Of a stretch of DNA of 64,000 nucleotides, positions 29,515 through 38,880 are shown in pieces (the first letter of the stretch is position 1; each line of letters opens with the position of its first letter). This DNA is from Microbacterium soli (GTDB lineage Bacteria; Actinomycetota; Actinomycetes; Actinomycetales; Microbacteriaceae): NCBI RefSeq assembly GCF_039539005.1, contig NZ_BAABCP010000001.1:1178001-1242000 (forward strand), in the 5' to 3' direction. Under the pieces are notes generated by a model that saw nothing but the letters and a program-made list of their open reading frames with translations, searched no databases and was not told the origin of the DNA. The position numbers were made by a program, and so were the translations under genes.

Positions 29515-29565
29515 GGGCGGATGCTGGGGACGGGGCGGATGCTGGGGGGCAGGGCGGATGCTGGG
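29515..29565 (+). repeat. Three tandem GGGCGGATGCTGGG repeats upstream of the tetR gene
   Basis: GGGCGGATGCTGGG occurs at 29515, 29533 and 29552, with periods of 18 and 19 bp. The block is in the 249-nt gap between argG and tetR. It is untranslated and non-palindromic. Confidence 0.6.
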
Positions 29566-29579
29566 AGTCTGCCGAGACA

Positions 29580-29601
29580 ACTTGCACATAATTGTGCAGG
29601 T
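29580..29601. promoter_or_regulatory. TetR-type operator palindrome
   Basis: ACTTGCACA-TAAT-TGTGCAGGT is an inverted repeat with 8 of 9 arm positions matching, 17 nt before the tetR ATG. It overlaps a possible -10 box (CATAAT), as expected for autorepression. Confidence 0.65.
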
Positions 29602-29617
29602 TAATTAGCCTGAAGGC

Positions 29618-30241
29618 ATGAACCGTGCATCTCGTGCTGACGCGCAGGCCAACCGCGCCGGTATCCTCGACGCCGCGCGCGCCGAGCTCGCACAGGACCC
29701 GCGCGCGTCCGTGGATGTCATCGCGCGCCGAGCAGGGCTGAGCCGCCGCACGCTGTACGGGCACTTCGACGACCGAGAGGCACTGATCCGCGAGCTGATC
29801 TCGACAGGCGCTCAGCGCTTCAACGCCATCGCCACGTCGATCACCGACACGGACGCCCGCCTCGCACTGGCCCGCCTGGCCGCACGACTGTGGCGCGAGG
29901 CCGCGCACGTGCAGCTCGCGGCCTCGCTCGCACTGGACGAGGCGCATGTCGAGCACACCGCTGCCGCCCTCGCGCCGCTGCGCCGCGCGGTGGCCGAGCT
30001 CGTGCGCCGGGGTCAGGACGACGGCAGCTTCCGCACCGACCTCGCCGCCCCCACCCTCGCCCGTCTCATCGAGGAGATGGCCCGTACCGTCGTCACCCGC
30101 ACAGACGCGGCGAGCGCGAACGCCGACCTCGCGGTCCGCACCGCGCTGAGCCTCGCGGGGCTGTCCTGGCGCGAGGCGGATGCCCTGCTGGCCGCCCATC
30201 CCGGCATCACGGACCCAGGCGCCACGGAGCCCCCCGCATGA
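29618..30241 (+). CDS. TetR/AcrR family transcriptional regulator
   Basis: A 207-residue regulator. The helix-turn-helix is at about residues 10-55: AGILDAARAELAQDPRASVDVIARRAGLSRRTLYGHFDDRE follows the TetR pattern, including the YGHF/YxHF end. The rest is the helical ligand-binding and dimer domain. The start codon overlaps nothing upstream. The stop overlaps the YhgE/Pip gene by 4 nt, so regulator and transporter are cotranscribed. The palindrome at 29580-29601 is the likely operator. Confidence 0.9.
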   Translation: MNRASRADAQANRAGILDAARAELAQDPRASVDVIARRAGLSRRTLYGHFDDREALIRELISTGAQRFNAIATSITDTDARLALARLAARLWREAAHVQLAASLALDEAHVEHTAAALAPLRRAVAELVRRGQDDGSFRTDLAAPTLARLIEEMARTVVTRTDAASANADLAVRTALSLAGLSWREADALLAAHPGITDPGATEPPA

Positions 30242-33096
30242 GCGCTCGCGCGCGAACCAACCCGGCCTCACAGGCCACCGCGACGCCCACCGCATGGACG
30301 GTGTTCCGCCGCGACCTGGGCCGGCTCGCGCGCGTCAGCAAGGCGTGGATCATCATCATCGGCGTGATCGTCACGCCCTCCCTGTACGCATGGTTCAACA
30401 TCGTCGCGTTCTGGGATCCCTACTCCCACACGCAGCACGTGAGCGTGGCCATCGTCAACCAGGACGAGGGCGCGTCGTCGGACCTCACCGGCAGTATCGA
30501 CGTGGGCGACGAACTGGTCGACGAGCTGAAGCAGAACGACCAACTCGGCTGGACCTTCGTCGAAGAGGATGAGGCGATGGATGCCGTGCGCAGCGGCCGC
30601 AGCTACGCCGCCATCATCATTCCGCCGGACTTCAGCCGCGACCTGCTCAGCGTCACCTCCGGCGAGCTCACCCGCCCCGACCTGAGGTATTACGTCAACG
30701 AGAAGGCGAACGCGATCGCCCCGAAGATCACCGACGTCGGCGCCTCCACTCTCGACACCCAGATCAACGGCACCTTCGTGTCGGTGGTCTCGAAGGCGGT
30801 CACCGAGCAGCTGAAGGGGGTCGGGGCGGATGTCGAGGACCGCCTCGGCGATGCGCGCGACGGCTCGGTCGCCGCGCTCGACGATGCCGTCGCGAAGGTC
30901 ACGTCCGCGCGCGGACGCCTCGTCGAGCTGCAGAACGGGCTGACGGATGCCCAGAATCGTCTCGACAGCGCCGCGGGCACCCTCGGCAGGGTCGACAAGA
31001 CGCTCGGTGACGTGCAGACCGCGATTGCGCAGGCGCAGGCCCTCGCCGCCGAGGCCCAGCAGGAGCTGCTCACCGTGACCGACACGGTCACCTCCGCGTA
31101 TGTGAAGGGTGCGACGCTCATCGCCGACGCCTCGGCGAAGACGAACGCCTCGATCGCGTCGCTGTCGGCCGGGCTGCAGCAGGCGAACGCAGCGGTCGGC
31201 ACCGCGATCGACGACGTGTCGGCCGTCATCACAGCGAACGGTGCGGCGCTCGACGAGCTGCAGTCCGTGCTGGATCAGACCGATCCCGGCTCCGAGGCCG
31301 CGCAGAAGCTCCGCCAGGTCATCGACGACCTCACGCAGCGCAATGCCGCCGACCAGCAGGTGCTCGACCGGCTGAAGACACTGAACGGCGACGTCGCGGA
31401 CACGATCGACTCGGTCAAGGCCGCGGCCGACACCATGAACGCGGCGACGGAGCAGGCGGCGACCTCGGCCGGCGCCATCCGCGATGCGCTGACGAAGAGC
31501 GTCCCCGAACTCAACCGTGCGATGTCCGCGCTGTCCGCCGGTGCCGACGGCTTCTCGGCGGCGCTCGGTGCGCAGCGCTCCCAGGTCACGCAGGCACAGC
31601 ACCTGCTCGCGGAGCTGAAGACCCAGCTGGCGTCGACCACCACGGCGCTCGGCGGGCTGGACGGCAACCTCGCGACCGCGGAGGAGGGTCTGACCGGCGT
31701 GCGCACCGACGTGCTGGCGCTCAGCACCGCCGACGTGTGGGACGGACTCAGCACCATCACCGGGCTCGATCCCGAGCAGATCGCCACCTTCATGGCCTCA
31801 CCCGTCGAGGTGCATGAGAACGCCATGTTCCCGACCAAGGCGTACGGCTCCGCGATGGCCGCGCTGTTCACGAACCTCACCCTGTGGATCGGCGCGTTCG
31901 TGCTCGTGGTGATCTTCCGCCTCGAGGTCGACACCGAGGGTGTCGAGGGCATCTCGGTGCGTCAGGCCTACCTCGGGCGCTGGATGCTGTTCGCCGCGAT
32001 CGGCGTGTGCCAGGCCGTGCTCGTCTCGGTGGGCGATCTGCTCATCGGCGTGCAGACCGCCGATGCGTTCGCGTTCGTGGGCACCAGCGTGCTCATCGGC
32101 CTGGCGTTCCTCAGCATCATCTACGCGCTCTCGGTGTGCTTCGGGTATGTGGGCAAGGGCATGTGCATCCTGCTGGTGATCTTCCAGATCCCCGGGGCAT
32201 CCGGTCTGTACCCGATCGAGATGATGCCGGACTTCTTCCGCGGGCTCTACCCGTTCCTGCCCTTCACCTACGGCATCGATGCCCTGCGCGAGACCATCAG
32301 CGGGTTCTACGACGGCGCCTGGTGGCGGGCCATGGGGACGCTCGCGATCCACGTCGTGCTGGCGTTCGCGCTCGGGCTGTTCCTGCGCCGCAGGATCGGC
32401 AACTTCGCCCTGCTGTTCAACCGCAGGCTGTCGGAGAGCCGGCTGCTGGTGAGCGAGGACGTGCAGATCACCGGCCGCCGCCGCACACCGCAGATCATCC
32501 GCGCCCTGACCGACGGCGACGGTTACCGCGCCCAGATCGCGGAACGCGCGCGCAGATTCACCGAGCGGTACCCGACCCGGCTGCGCCTCACCCTGATCGT
32601 CGGCATCGCGGTGATGGCCGTGATCGGGGTCGCCGCGTGGCTGCTGCCGGACGCCAAGGCGACGATGCTCGGCCTGTGGGCGCTGTGGTGCCTGATCCTG
32701 ATCGCCTTCCTCGTCGCCCTGGAGTACCTCAAGCAGAGTATCGAGCAGGCGTCCGAGCTGGGCGAGATGCCGGATGCCGAGCTGCGGCGCGCCCTCGTCG
32801 AGGAGGCCACCGGCGGCGCGGCCGTGCTCACCTCCGCGACGGCCGTCGCGTCGACAGGAGAAGCGGATGCCGTGCGCACGGCGGTGCTCGAGATGACGGA
32901 TGCCGACAGCGCCGACCCGCTGGAGGATCTGTTCGCCCCGGACGCGGAGCCCGGAACCGCGGACGTGGGGGCCGCGGACCCCCGGGCCGTCGAACCGGAG
33001 CCCGTCGAACCCGAGCCCGTCGAACCCGAGGACGCCGAGGAGACGGCATCCGGGACCGATGAGGACGCCGCCCGGGAAGGAGGGGAGGACGGATGA
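30238..33096 (+). CDS. YhgE/Pip domain membrane protein (large)
   Basis: A 952-residue protein of the YhgE/Pip family (phage-infection-protein-like, related to ABC-2 and ESX-associated membrane proteins). An N-terminal helix (about 36-58) is followed by an extracytoplasmic domain containing FSRDLLSVTSGE. A long Ala/Asp/Gln-rich coiled-coil stalk (about 195-490) follows, then six C-terminal helices (about 530-720) with IPGASGLYPIEMMPDFFRGLYPFLPFTYGIDALRE as the conserved family block. A further membrane pair lies near 790-830. The last 80 residues are acidic, with repeated EPVEPE units. The start overlaps the tetR stop. A partner gene of the same family overlaps its end. Confidence 0.88.
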   Translation: MSARARTNPASQATATPTAWTVFRRDLGRLARVSKAWIIIIGVIVTPSLYAWFNIVAFWDPYSHTQHVSVAIVNQDEGASSDLTGSIDVGDELVDELKQNDQLGWTFVEEDEAMDAVRSGRSYAAIIIPPDFSRDLLSVTSGELTRPDLRYYVNEKANAIAPKITDVGASTLDTQINGTFVSVVSKAVTEQLKGVGADVEDRLGDARDGSVAALDDAVAKVTSARGRLVELQNGLTDAQNRLDSAAGTLGRVDKTLGDVQTAIAQAQALAAEAQQELLTVTDTVTSAYVKGATLIADASAKTNASIASLSAGLQQANAAVGTAIDDVSAVITANGAALDELQSVLDQTDPGSEAAQKLRQVIDDLTQRNAADQQVLDRLKTLNGDVADTIDSVKAAADTMNAATEQAATSAGAIRDALTKSVPELNRAMSALSAGADGFSAALGAQRSQVTQAQHLLAELKTQLASTTTALGGLDGNLATAEEGLTGVRTDVLALSTADVWDGLSTITGLDPEQIATFMASPVEVHENAMFPTKAYGSAMAALFTNLTLWIGAFVLVVIFRLEVDTEGVEGISVRQAYLGRWMLFAAIGVCQAVLVSVGDLLIGVQTADAFAFVGTSVLIGLAFLSIIYALSVCFGYVGKGMCILLVIFQIPGASGLYPIEMMPDFFRGLYPFLPFTYGIDALRETISGFYDGAWWRAMGTLAIHVVLAFALGLFLRRRIGNFALLFNRRLSESRLLVSEDVQITGRRRTPQIIRALTDGDGYRAQIAERARRFTERYPTRLRLTLIVGIAVMAVIGVAAWLLPDAKATMLGLWALWCLILIAFLVALEYLKQSIEQASELGEMPDAELRRALVEEATGGAAVLTSATAVASTGEADAVRTAVLEMTDADSADPLEDLFAPDAEPGTADVGAADPRAVEPEPVEPEPVEPEDAEETASGTDEDAAREGGEDG

Positions 33097-35276
33097 GGAA
33101 CATCCTGCAGGTGCTCCGCTTCGATCTGCGCCGCGCGACGAGCAGCGTCATGGCGGTCATCGTCCTCTTCGGCCTGGTCGTGGTCCCCTCGCTGTTCACG
33201 TGGTTCAACGTGATCGCCAGCTGGAACCCGTTCGACAACACCAAGAACCTCAAGGTCGCCGTCGCCAGCGCCGACGAAGGGTATCAGAGCGATCTCGTGC
33301 CGATCCGCCTGAACGTGGGCGAGCAGGTGCTCTCCGAGCTGCGCGCCAACGACGAGCTGGACTGGATCTTCACCACGAAGGACGACGCGATCGACGGCAC
33401 GCGGTCGGGCGAGTACTACGCCGCGATCGTGCTGCCGCCCACCTTCAGCACCGACATGATGACGTTCTACGCGCGCGGTGCCGAGCATACCCGCATCGAG
33501 TACTACACGAACGAGAAGAAGAACGCGCTGGCCCCGAAGATCACCGGGCAGGGCGCCGACGAGGTCGCCACCGCCGTCAACGAGACGTTCACCTCGACGC
33601 TCAGCGAGGTGGGCCTCGCCCTCATCACCTCGCTGTCGGACTACCTCGACGACGCCGACACCCAGGTCGCCCTGTCACGCCTGCAGTCGCATGTCGGCGA
33701 GGTGGCGGCTCAGCTGCGCGCGGGAGCATCGACCGCCGACATGTTCACCGCGCTCGTCGCGTCGAGCCGCCCGCTGGTCGACGGCGCCTCGGGCCTGGCA
33801 TCCGCCTCCGGCGACGCCCTGCGCAGCGCGACCGGCGCGCTCGGCGACGGCAGGCGGGCCGCGCAGTCGCTGAAACAGGTGCTCTCCTCCACCGCCGCCG
33901 CCCTCGGCGACGCCCTCGCCGACACGGTCGACGGCTACCAGACGCTGGCCGGCAGCGTCGACGACGTGTTCGCGTCGATGAACGCGCAGGCGACGAGCGC
34001 GGCCGACTCGCTGAAGGCCATCGCAGCACGCGTGCAGACGCAGGTCGATCAGCATCAGCGACTGCGCGACGACCTCGTGGACACCGTGCGTCCGCTGCTT
34101 CCCGAGAGCGCGCTGGATGCGTTCGACGCCGCCGTGTCGAGGATCGACGCCGCGATCGCCCGCGAGCAGTCGCTGAAGGATCGTCTGGACGAGGGCGCGA
34201 CACGGATCGCCGACGGCGACACCGCCGGCCAGGCCGCGCACACCGAGATCTCGAAGCTCATCGCCGAGGCGAAGACGGCGATGCAGGATGCGCGCAGTGC
34301 CTACACCGACAGTCTGCAGCCGAAGCTCGACGCCCTCGCCGACACGCTGGCCTCGATCAGCCGCGACGTCGACCGGATCGGCGGCGAGCTGTCCTCCGCC
34401 ATGCGCTCGCTCACGGGCTCGGGTTCGGTGAGCGGCGCGCTGACGGATGCCGAGGCGCTCACCACCGGCATCTCGCAGTCCCTCACCGACACCGCCGACC
34501 GTTTCGACGAGCTCGACGCCGCGCTGTCCAAGGCCATCGACACCGGTGATCTCAGCGACCTGACGAAGGCGATCGGATCCGACCCCGAAGCCCTCGCAGG
34601 CTTCCTCGCGGAGCCGGTCGGGCTCACCCGCGTGCCCGTCTACTCGGTGGTGAGCTTCGGCGCCGCGATGACACCGCTCTACACCGTGCTCGCGCTGTGG
34701 GTCGGCGCGCTGCTGGCCGCGGTGTCGATCCGGGTCGATCCGCCCCAGGGCGAGGACTCGCCGCTCCCCCCGCTGTCCCCCGCCGAGACGTACCTCGGCC
34801 GGTTCGGGATCTTCGCGATCGTCGGCCTCCTGCAGAGTTCGCTGGTGTGCCTGGGCAGCATCCTGTTCACGCAGGTGCAGCCCCAGCATCCGCTCCTGCT
34901 GCTCCTGGCCGGCTGGGTGGGCTCCCTGGTGTTCATGCTGGTCATCTACACCTTCGTCGTCGCGTTCGGCAGTGCCGGCAAGGCGCTGGCCGTGCTGCTG
35001 CTGGTGATCCAGATCTCCGGGTCCGGCGGCGCCTACCCGCTGCAGGTGCTGCCGCCGTGGTTCCAGGGCATCAGCCCGTTCCTGCCCGCCACCCACGCGG
35101 TGAACGCGATGCGCTCGGCGATCGCCGGCATGTATGAGAACGACTACTGGGTGTCGCTGGGCTTCCTGGCGTTGTTCGCCGTGCCGGCGCTGCTGCTGGG
35201 ACTGGTGCTGCGGCTTCCGCTGATGAACGGCAACCAGAGGATGCTGCAGGCGCTGCACTCCACCAGGCTCCTGTGA
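33093..35276 (+). CDS. YhgE/Pip domain membrane protein (partner)
   Basis: A 727-residue paralogue of the preceding protein without the acidic C-terminal extension. The layout is an N-terminal helix (about 20-42), an extracytoplasmic region, a helical stalk rich in Ala/Asp/Thr, and six C-terminal helices. The family block here reads ISGSGGAYPLQVLPPWFQGISPFLPATHAVNAMR. A 4-nt overlap with the preceding gene suggests that the two form a heteromeric export or surface complex regulated by the TetR protein. Substrates of the family are largely unknown. Confidence 0.88.
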   Translation: MRNILQVLRFDLRRATSSVMAVIVLFGLVVVPSLFTWFNVIASWNPFDNTKNLKVAVASADEGYQSDLVPIRLNVGEQVLSELRANDELDWIFTTKDDAIDGTRSGEYYAAIVLPPTFSTDMMTFYARGAEHTRIEYYTNEKKNALAPKITGQGADEVATAVNETFTSTLSEVGLALITSLSDYLDDADTQVALSRLQSHVGEVAAQLRAGASTADMFTALVASSRPLVDGASGLASASGDALRSATGALGDGRRAAQSLKQVLSSTAAALGDALADTVDGYQTLAGSVDDVFASMNAQATSAADSLKAIAARVQTQVDQHQRLRDDLVDTVRPLLPESALDAFDAAVSRIDAAIAREQSLKDRLDEGATRIADGDTAGQAAHTEISKLIAEAKTAMQDARSAYTDSLQPKLDALADTLASISRDVDRIGGELSSAMRSLTGSGSVSGALTDAEALTTGISQSLTDTADRFDELDAALSKAIDTGDLSDLTKAIGSDPEALAGFLAEPVGLTRVPVYSVVSFGAAMTPLYTVLALWVGALLAAVSIRVDPPQGEDSPLPPLSPAETYLGRFGIFAIVGLLQSSLVCLGSILFTQVQPQHPLLLLLAGWVGSLVFMLVIYTFVVAFGSAGKALAVLLLVIQISGSGGAYPLQVLPPWFQGISPFLPATHAVNAMRSAIAGMYENDYWVSLGFLALFAVPALLLGLVLRLPLMNGNQRMLQALHSTRLL

Positions 35277-35376
35277 CGCACGAGCGGCTCTCCCCGCCTC
35301 TGACCAGGACATTATCGGACCAGGTGCAGAAATTCCACGACGACGCCCGCGGCTCGGAAGCTCCTCGGACCATCGA

Positions 35377-35382
35377 TAGGAT
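35377..35382 (+). promoter_or_regulatory. Putative -10 box (TAGGAT) for the penicillin acylase gene
   Basis: TAGGAT lies 73 nt before the ATG at 35456. The leader contains a small GTGCGC/GCGCAC hairpin. The -35 is not clear. Confidence 0.3.
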
Positions 35383-35455
35383 GCCGGGTGTGCGCGGGAC
35401 GCGCACCCGGAGTCCCTGACACGGGGTTCCACGCCGACCCCTGGGAAACCTGCTG

Positions 35456-38158
35456 ATGACGACAGACACCACGACCGCACCCCGCCGACCCCTGGCGGGG
35501 CGGATCGGCCGCATCCTGTTCCTCGTCCTCGCGATGATCCTCGTCATCGCGACCGCCGCCGCCTTCTTCCTCGCCTGGACCATCCAGCGCTCGTTCCCGC
35601 AGACCTCCGGCGAGCTGTCCGCGCCGGGCCTCGACAAGAGCGTCACCGTGCAGCGCGACGCCCGCGGCGTCCCGACCGTCACGGCGTCCTCGACGGACGA
35701 CCTGTTCTTCGCGCAGGGCTACATCCATGCGCAGGACCGCTTCTTCGAGATGGACTTCCGACGGCACGTGACCTCGGGCCGGGTGGCGGAGATGTTCGGC
35801 GAGTCGCAGGTCGCCACCGACGTCTTCCTGCGCACGCTCGGCTGGCGGGACGTCGCCGAGCAGGAGGTCGAGGCGCTCGACGACACCGACCGCGGCTACT
35901 ACGAGGCGTACGCCGACGGCGTCAACGCCTACCTGGCGTCCCGCTCCGGCGCCGATCTCTCCCTGGAGTACGCGATCCTCGGCGTCCAGAACCCGGACTA
36001 CGAGCCGGAGCCGTGGGCGCCGGCCGACTCGGTCGCCTGGCTGAAGGCGATGGCCTGGGATCTGCGCACCAACATCGACGACGAGACCGATCGCGCCCGC
36101 CTCGCGGCGGCGCTCGGAGACGCTGGGGAGACGGATGCCGACGCCCAGGCGCTCATCGAACGGGTCTACCCCGGGTATCCGTTCGACAAGCACCCCGTGA
36201 TCGTCCCCCGCATCTCGGAGGTCGACCCCCTGCCCGAGGACGAGGCCGCGGATGCCGAGGAGTCCGACGACACCGCCGCACCCGCCGCCTACACGGGCGG
36301 CACGAGCGACGCGGACAGGGCCGCCTCGGCCGCCGCCGACGCGCTCACGACCGTCCGCTGGGAGCAGGCCGACAGCGTGATCGAGGCGGCGAGCATGCTG
36401 CTGGCCCCGCTGGGCGAGGGGATCGGCTCGAACTCCTGGGTCGTCTCCGGAGATCTCACCGAGAGCGGGCGGCCGCTGCTGGCCAACGACCCGCACCTGG
36501 GGGCTGCGCTGCCCTCCGTCTGGCACCAGATGCAGCTGCGATGCGCGCCCGTCAGCGACGCGTGCCCCTTCGACGTGGCGGGGTTCTCGTTCTCGGGGCT
36601 GCCCGGCATCGTCATCGGGCACAACGCCGACATCGCCTGGGGGTTCACGAACCTCACCACGGACGTCGCCGATCTGTACATCGAGAAGGTGCAGGGCGAC
36701 CGGTACTGGCGCGACGGCGAGCTGCAGCCGCTCGAGCAGGAGCAGGACGTCATCCGCGTCGCCGGCGGCGAGGACGTGCCGATCACCATCCGCCGCACCG
36801 TGCACGGCCCGATCATCTCGGGACTGACCGACGACTTCACGGCGGTCGCGACGGAGCCCGTCGTCGGGCTCGGACAGGGCGCCGACCAGAGCATCCTCCC
36901 GCTCGCGGACGCCCCCGAGGTGCCGGACGGCGAGATCGCCGTCAGCCTGCGCTGGACCGCGCTGGATCCCGGGACGACGGCCGGCGCGATCTTCGCACTG
37001 GACACGGCGCGGGACTTCACGCAGTTCCGGCGGGCGGCATCCCTCTTCGACGTGCCCGCGCAGAACCTCATCTACGCGGATGCGGAGGGCAACATCGGCT
37101 ACCAGGCGCCGGGCCGGCTGCCGATCCGCGGGGCGGGGGACGGCTGGCTGCCCCAGCCGGGCTGGGACAGCGCGTACGACTGGACGGGGTTCATCCCGTT
37201 CGAGGACCTGCCGGTCTCCTACAACCCCTCCGAGGGGTTCATCGTGACCGCCAACAACGCCATCGTCGACGACGAGTACGGGCACTTCCTCTCCCGCGAC
37301 TGGGATTACGGCTACCGCGCCGCCCGCATCACCCACCTCATCGAGCGCAGGGCCGCCGCCGGGCCGTTGACCGTGCAGGACATGCAGGCCATCCAGCTGG
37401 ATGAGGAGATGTGGATCGGCAAGCAGCTGGCCGCCGTGATGGTGGACGTGCCGGTCGAGCGGAAGGGGCCGAAGGCCGCCGTCGACCTGCTGCGCACGTG
37501 GGACGCCCAGAACGACGCCGACTCCCCCGCCGCGGCGTTCGCCAACGTGCTGTGGTCGAACCTCGTGCGCAACATCTTCACCGAGCGCGAGGTGCCCCTG
37601 CCCACCGGTGACCAGGGCCGGCTGTTCACCGTCGTGGGCGCCATGCTCGGCGACCCGTCGCACCCGCTGTGGACCAACGACCGACTGGCCGCGGACGGCA
37701 GGACGGGCATGCTCGCCCTGTCGGCGAACGAGGCCTACGACGAGCTGGCGAGTCTGCAGGGCCAGGACGTCACGCGCTGGAACTGGGGCGAGCTGCACGC
37801 CCTGACGCTGACGAGCGAGACGTTCGGGTCATCGGGCATCGCCCCGATCGAGATGCTCTTCAACCGCGGCCCCTACCCGGTCGGCGGCGGCTCCTCCGTC
37901 GTGAACGCCACCGGGTGGCGGCTGGGCCGCTCGTACGCGACGACGACGGTGCCGTCGATGCGGATGGTCGTCGACCTGTCCGACTTCGACGCCTCCACCT
38001 GGATCCACCTGACCGGGGCCAGTGGACACGCCTTCCACGAGCACTACACCGACCAGACCGAGGACTGGGCGACGGGCGTCCAGCAGCCCTGGCCGTTCAC
38101 GCCCGACGCGGTCGCGGATGCCACCGTCGACACGCTCGTGCTGACACCGGGGTCCTGA
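35456..38158 (+). CDS. Penicillin acylase family Ntn-hydrolase
   Basis: A 900-residue membrane-anchored or secreted amidase of the penicillin G acylase/acyl-homoserine-lactone acylase superfamily. An N-terminal helix (about 15-42) acts as signal anchor. The alpha-chain region has FAQGYIHAQDRFFEMDFRRH. An acidic linker (about 255-290) precedes the autoprocessing site G324-S325 in GIGSNSWVVSG, where Ser325 becomes the N-terminal nucleophile of the beta-chain. NDPHLG, the GLPGIVIGHN segment and the conserved Asn region near NNAIVDDEYG follow. Possible substrates are acylated amines such as AHLs or beta-lactams; none can be chosen from sequence. It is monocistronic. Confidence 0.9.
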   Translation: MTTDTTTAPRRPLAGRIGRILFLVLAMILVIATAAAFFLAWTIQRSFPQTSGELSAPGLDKSVTVQRDARGVPTVTASSTDDLFFAQGYIHAQDRFFEMDFRRHVTSGRVAEMFGESQVATDVFLRTLGWRDVAEQEVEALDDTDRGYYEAYADGVNAYLASRSGADLSLEYAILGVQNPDYEPEPWAPADSVAWLKAMAWDLRTNIDDETDRARLAAALGDAGETDADAQALIERVYPGYPFDKHPVIVPRISEVDPLPEDEAADAEESDDTAAPAAYTGGTSDADRAASAAADALTTVRWEQADSVIEAASMLLAPLGEGIGSNSWVVSGDLTESGRPLLANDPHLGAALPSVWHQMQLRCAPVSDACPFDVAGFSFSGLPGIVIGHNADIAWGFTNLTTDVADLYIEKVQGDRYWRDGELQPLEQEQDVIRVAGGEDVPITIRRTVHGPIISGLTDDFTAVATEPVVGLGQGADQSILPLADAPEVPDGEIAVSLRWTALDPGTTAGAIFALDTARDFTQFRRAASLFDVPAQNLIYADAEGNIGYQAPGRLPIRGAGDGWLPQPGWDSAYDWTGFIPFEDLPVSYNPSEGFIVTANNAIVDDEYGHFLSRDWDYGYRAARITHLIERRAAAGPLTVQDMQAIQLDEEMWIGKQLAAVMVDVPVERKGPKAAVDLLRTWDAQNDADSPAAAFANVLWSNLVRNIFTEREVPLPTGDQGRLFTVVGAMLGDPSHPLWTNDRLAADGRTGMLALSANEAYDELASLQGQDVTRWNWGELHALTLTSETFGSSGIAPIEMLFNRGPYPVGGGSSVVNATGWRLGRSYATTTVPSMRMVVDLSDFDASTWIHLTGASGHAFHEHYTDQTEDWATGVQQPWPFTPDAVADATVDTLVLTPGS

Positions 38159-38218
38159 GCCCCGGTCCGGCGTGGGGGCTCGCGTCGATCCGCCGCGCGC
38201 GCCACCGCCGCCCGGCCG

Positions 38219-38611
38219 CTACCCCGCGGCGGGCGGCGTGCGCTTGGACTCGGCGTACTCGTCGGCGACCAGCGCGTGCTGGTTGATGGTGCCGTTGCGG
38301 TAGGCCTGTCGACCCACCATGTGCGCCGACAGCGGTGCAGTGGCGAACTGCAGCAGGATCACGGGCGTCACGATCACGACCCCGAGGAGGATCCCGCCGA
38401 CGGTGCGCTGCGCGACGGCGATGGCCAGGCAGATCAGCACGAGACCGAGCACCTGCGGCTTGGTCGCGGCATGCAGTCTGCCCGGCACGTCGCGGAAGTG
38501 CAGCAGGCCGACGGATGCCGACAGGCACAGGATCGCGCCGATCAGCACGAGAACCAGCACGACGGTGTCGGCCACCTGCTGCGGCAGCGCGAGCTCGAGG
38601 AAGGACATCAT
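38219..38611 (-). CDS. mnhG: Na+/H+ antiporter subunit G
   Basis: A 130-residue MnhG/MrpG subunit with three helices (about 12-34, 46-68, 74-96) and the conserved GLLHFRDVPGRLHAATKPQVLG. The C-terminal tail is hydrophilic. The start ATG at 38611 overlaps the mnhF stop (ATGA). It is the last gene of the six-gene Mrp operon. Confidence 0.92.
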   Translation of the reverse strand: MMSFLELALPQQVADTVVLVLVLIGAILCLSASVGLLHFRDVPGRLHAATKPQVLGLVLICLAIAVAQRTVGGILLGVVIVTPVILLQFATAPLSAHMVGRQAYRNGTINQHALVADEYAESKRTPPAAG

Positions 38612-38880
38612 GGTGTCGGGTTGTCCCTTCTCGCCACGTAGCGGGCCACGGCGATCGAGCCGAACACGCCGACCGCCGCGATGATGAGCATGACCGGGAT
38701 GTTGCTGGTGTGCCCGTTGATGGCCATGTCGGCGCCCAGCACGCACATCACCTCGGTCAGCAGCACGTCCGACGCGACGGTGCGGTCGAGGATCGACGGG
38801 CCCCGCACGATGCGGATCACGCACAGCACGGCGGCCACGCCGAAGACGACCATGATGGCGGCCATGAGCATGTCGTTCAC
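38608..38880 (-). CDS. mnhF: Na+/H+ antiporter subunit F
   Basis: A 90-residue MnhF/MrpF subunit with three helices and the typical VRGPSILDRTVASDVL motif. GTG 38880 is preferred: it overlaps the mnhE stop (GTGA) and has a GGGAGG site 4-5 nt upstream. An internal ATG 9 nt later lacks this. Confidence 0.92.
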   Translation of the reverse strand: MNDMLMAAIMVVFGVAAVLCVIRIVRGPSILDRTVASDVLLTEVMCVLGADMAINGHTSNIPVMLIIAAVGVFGSIAVARYVARRDNPTP

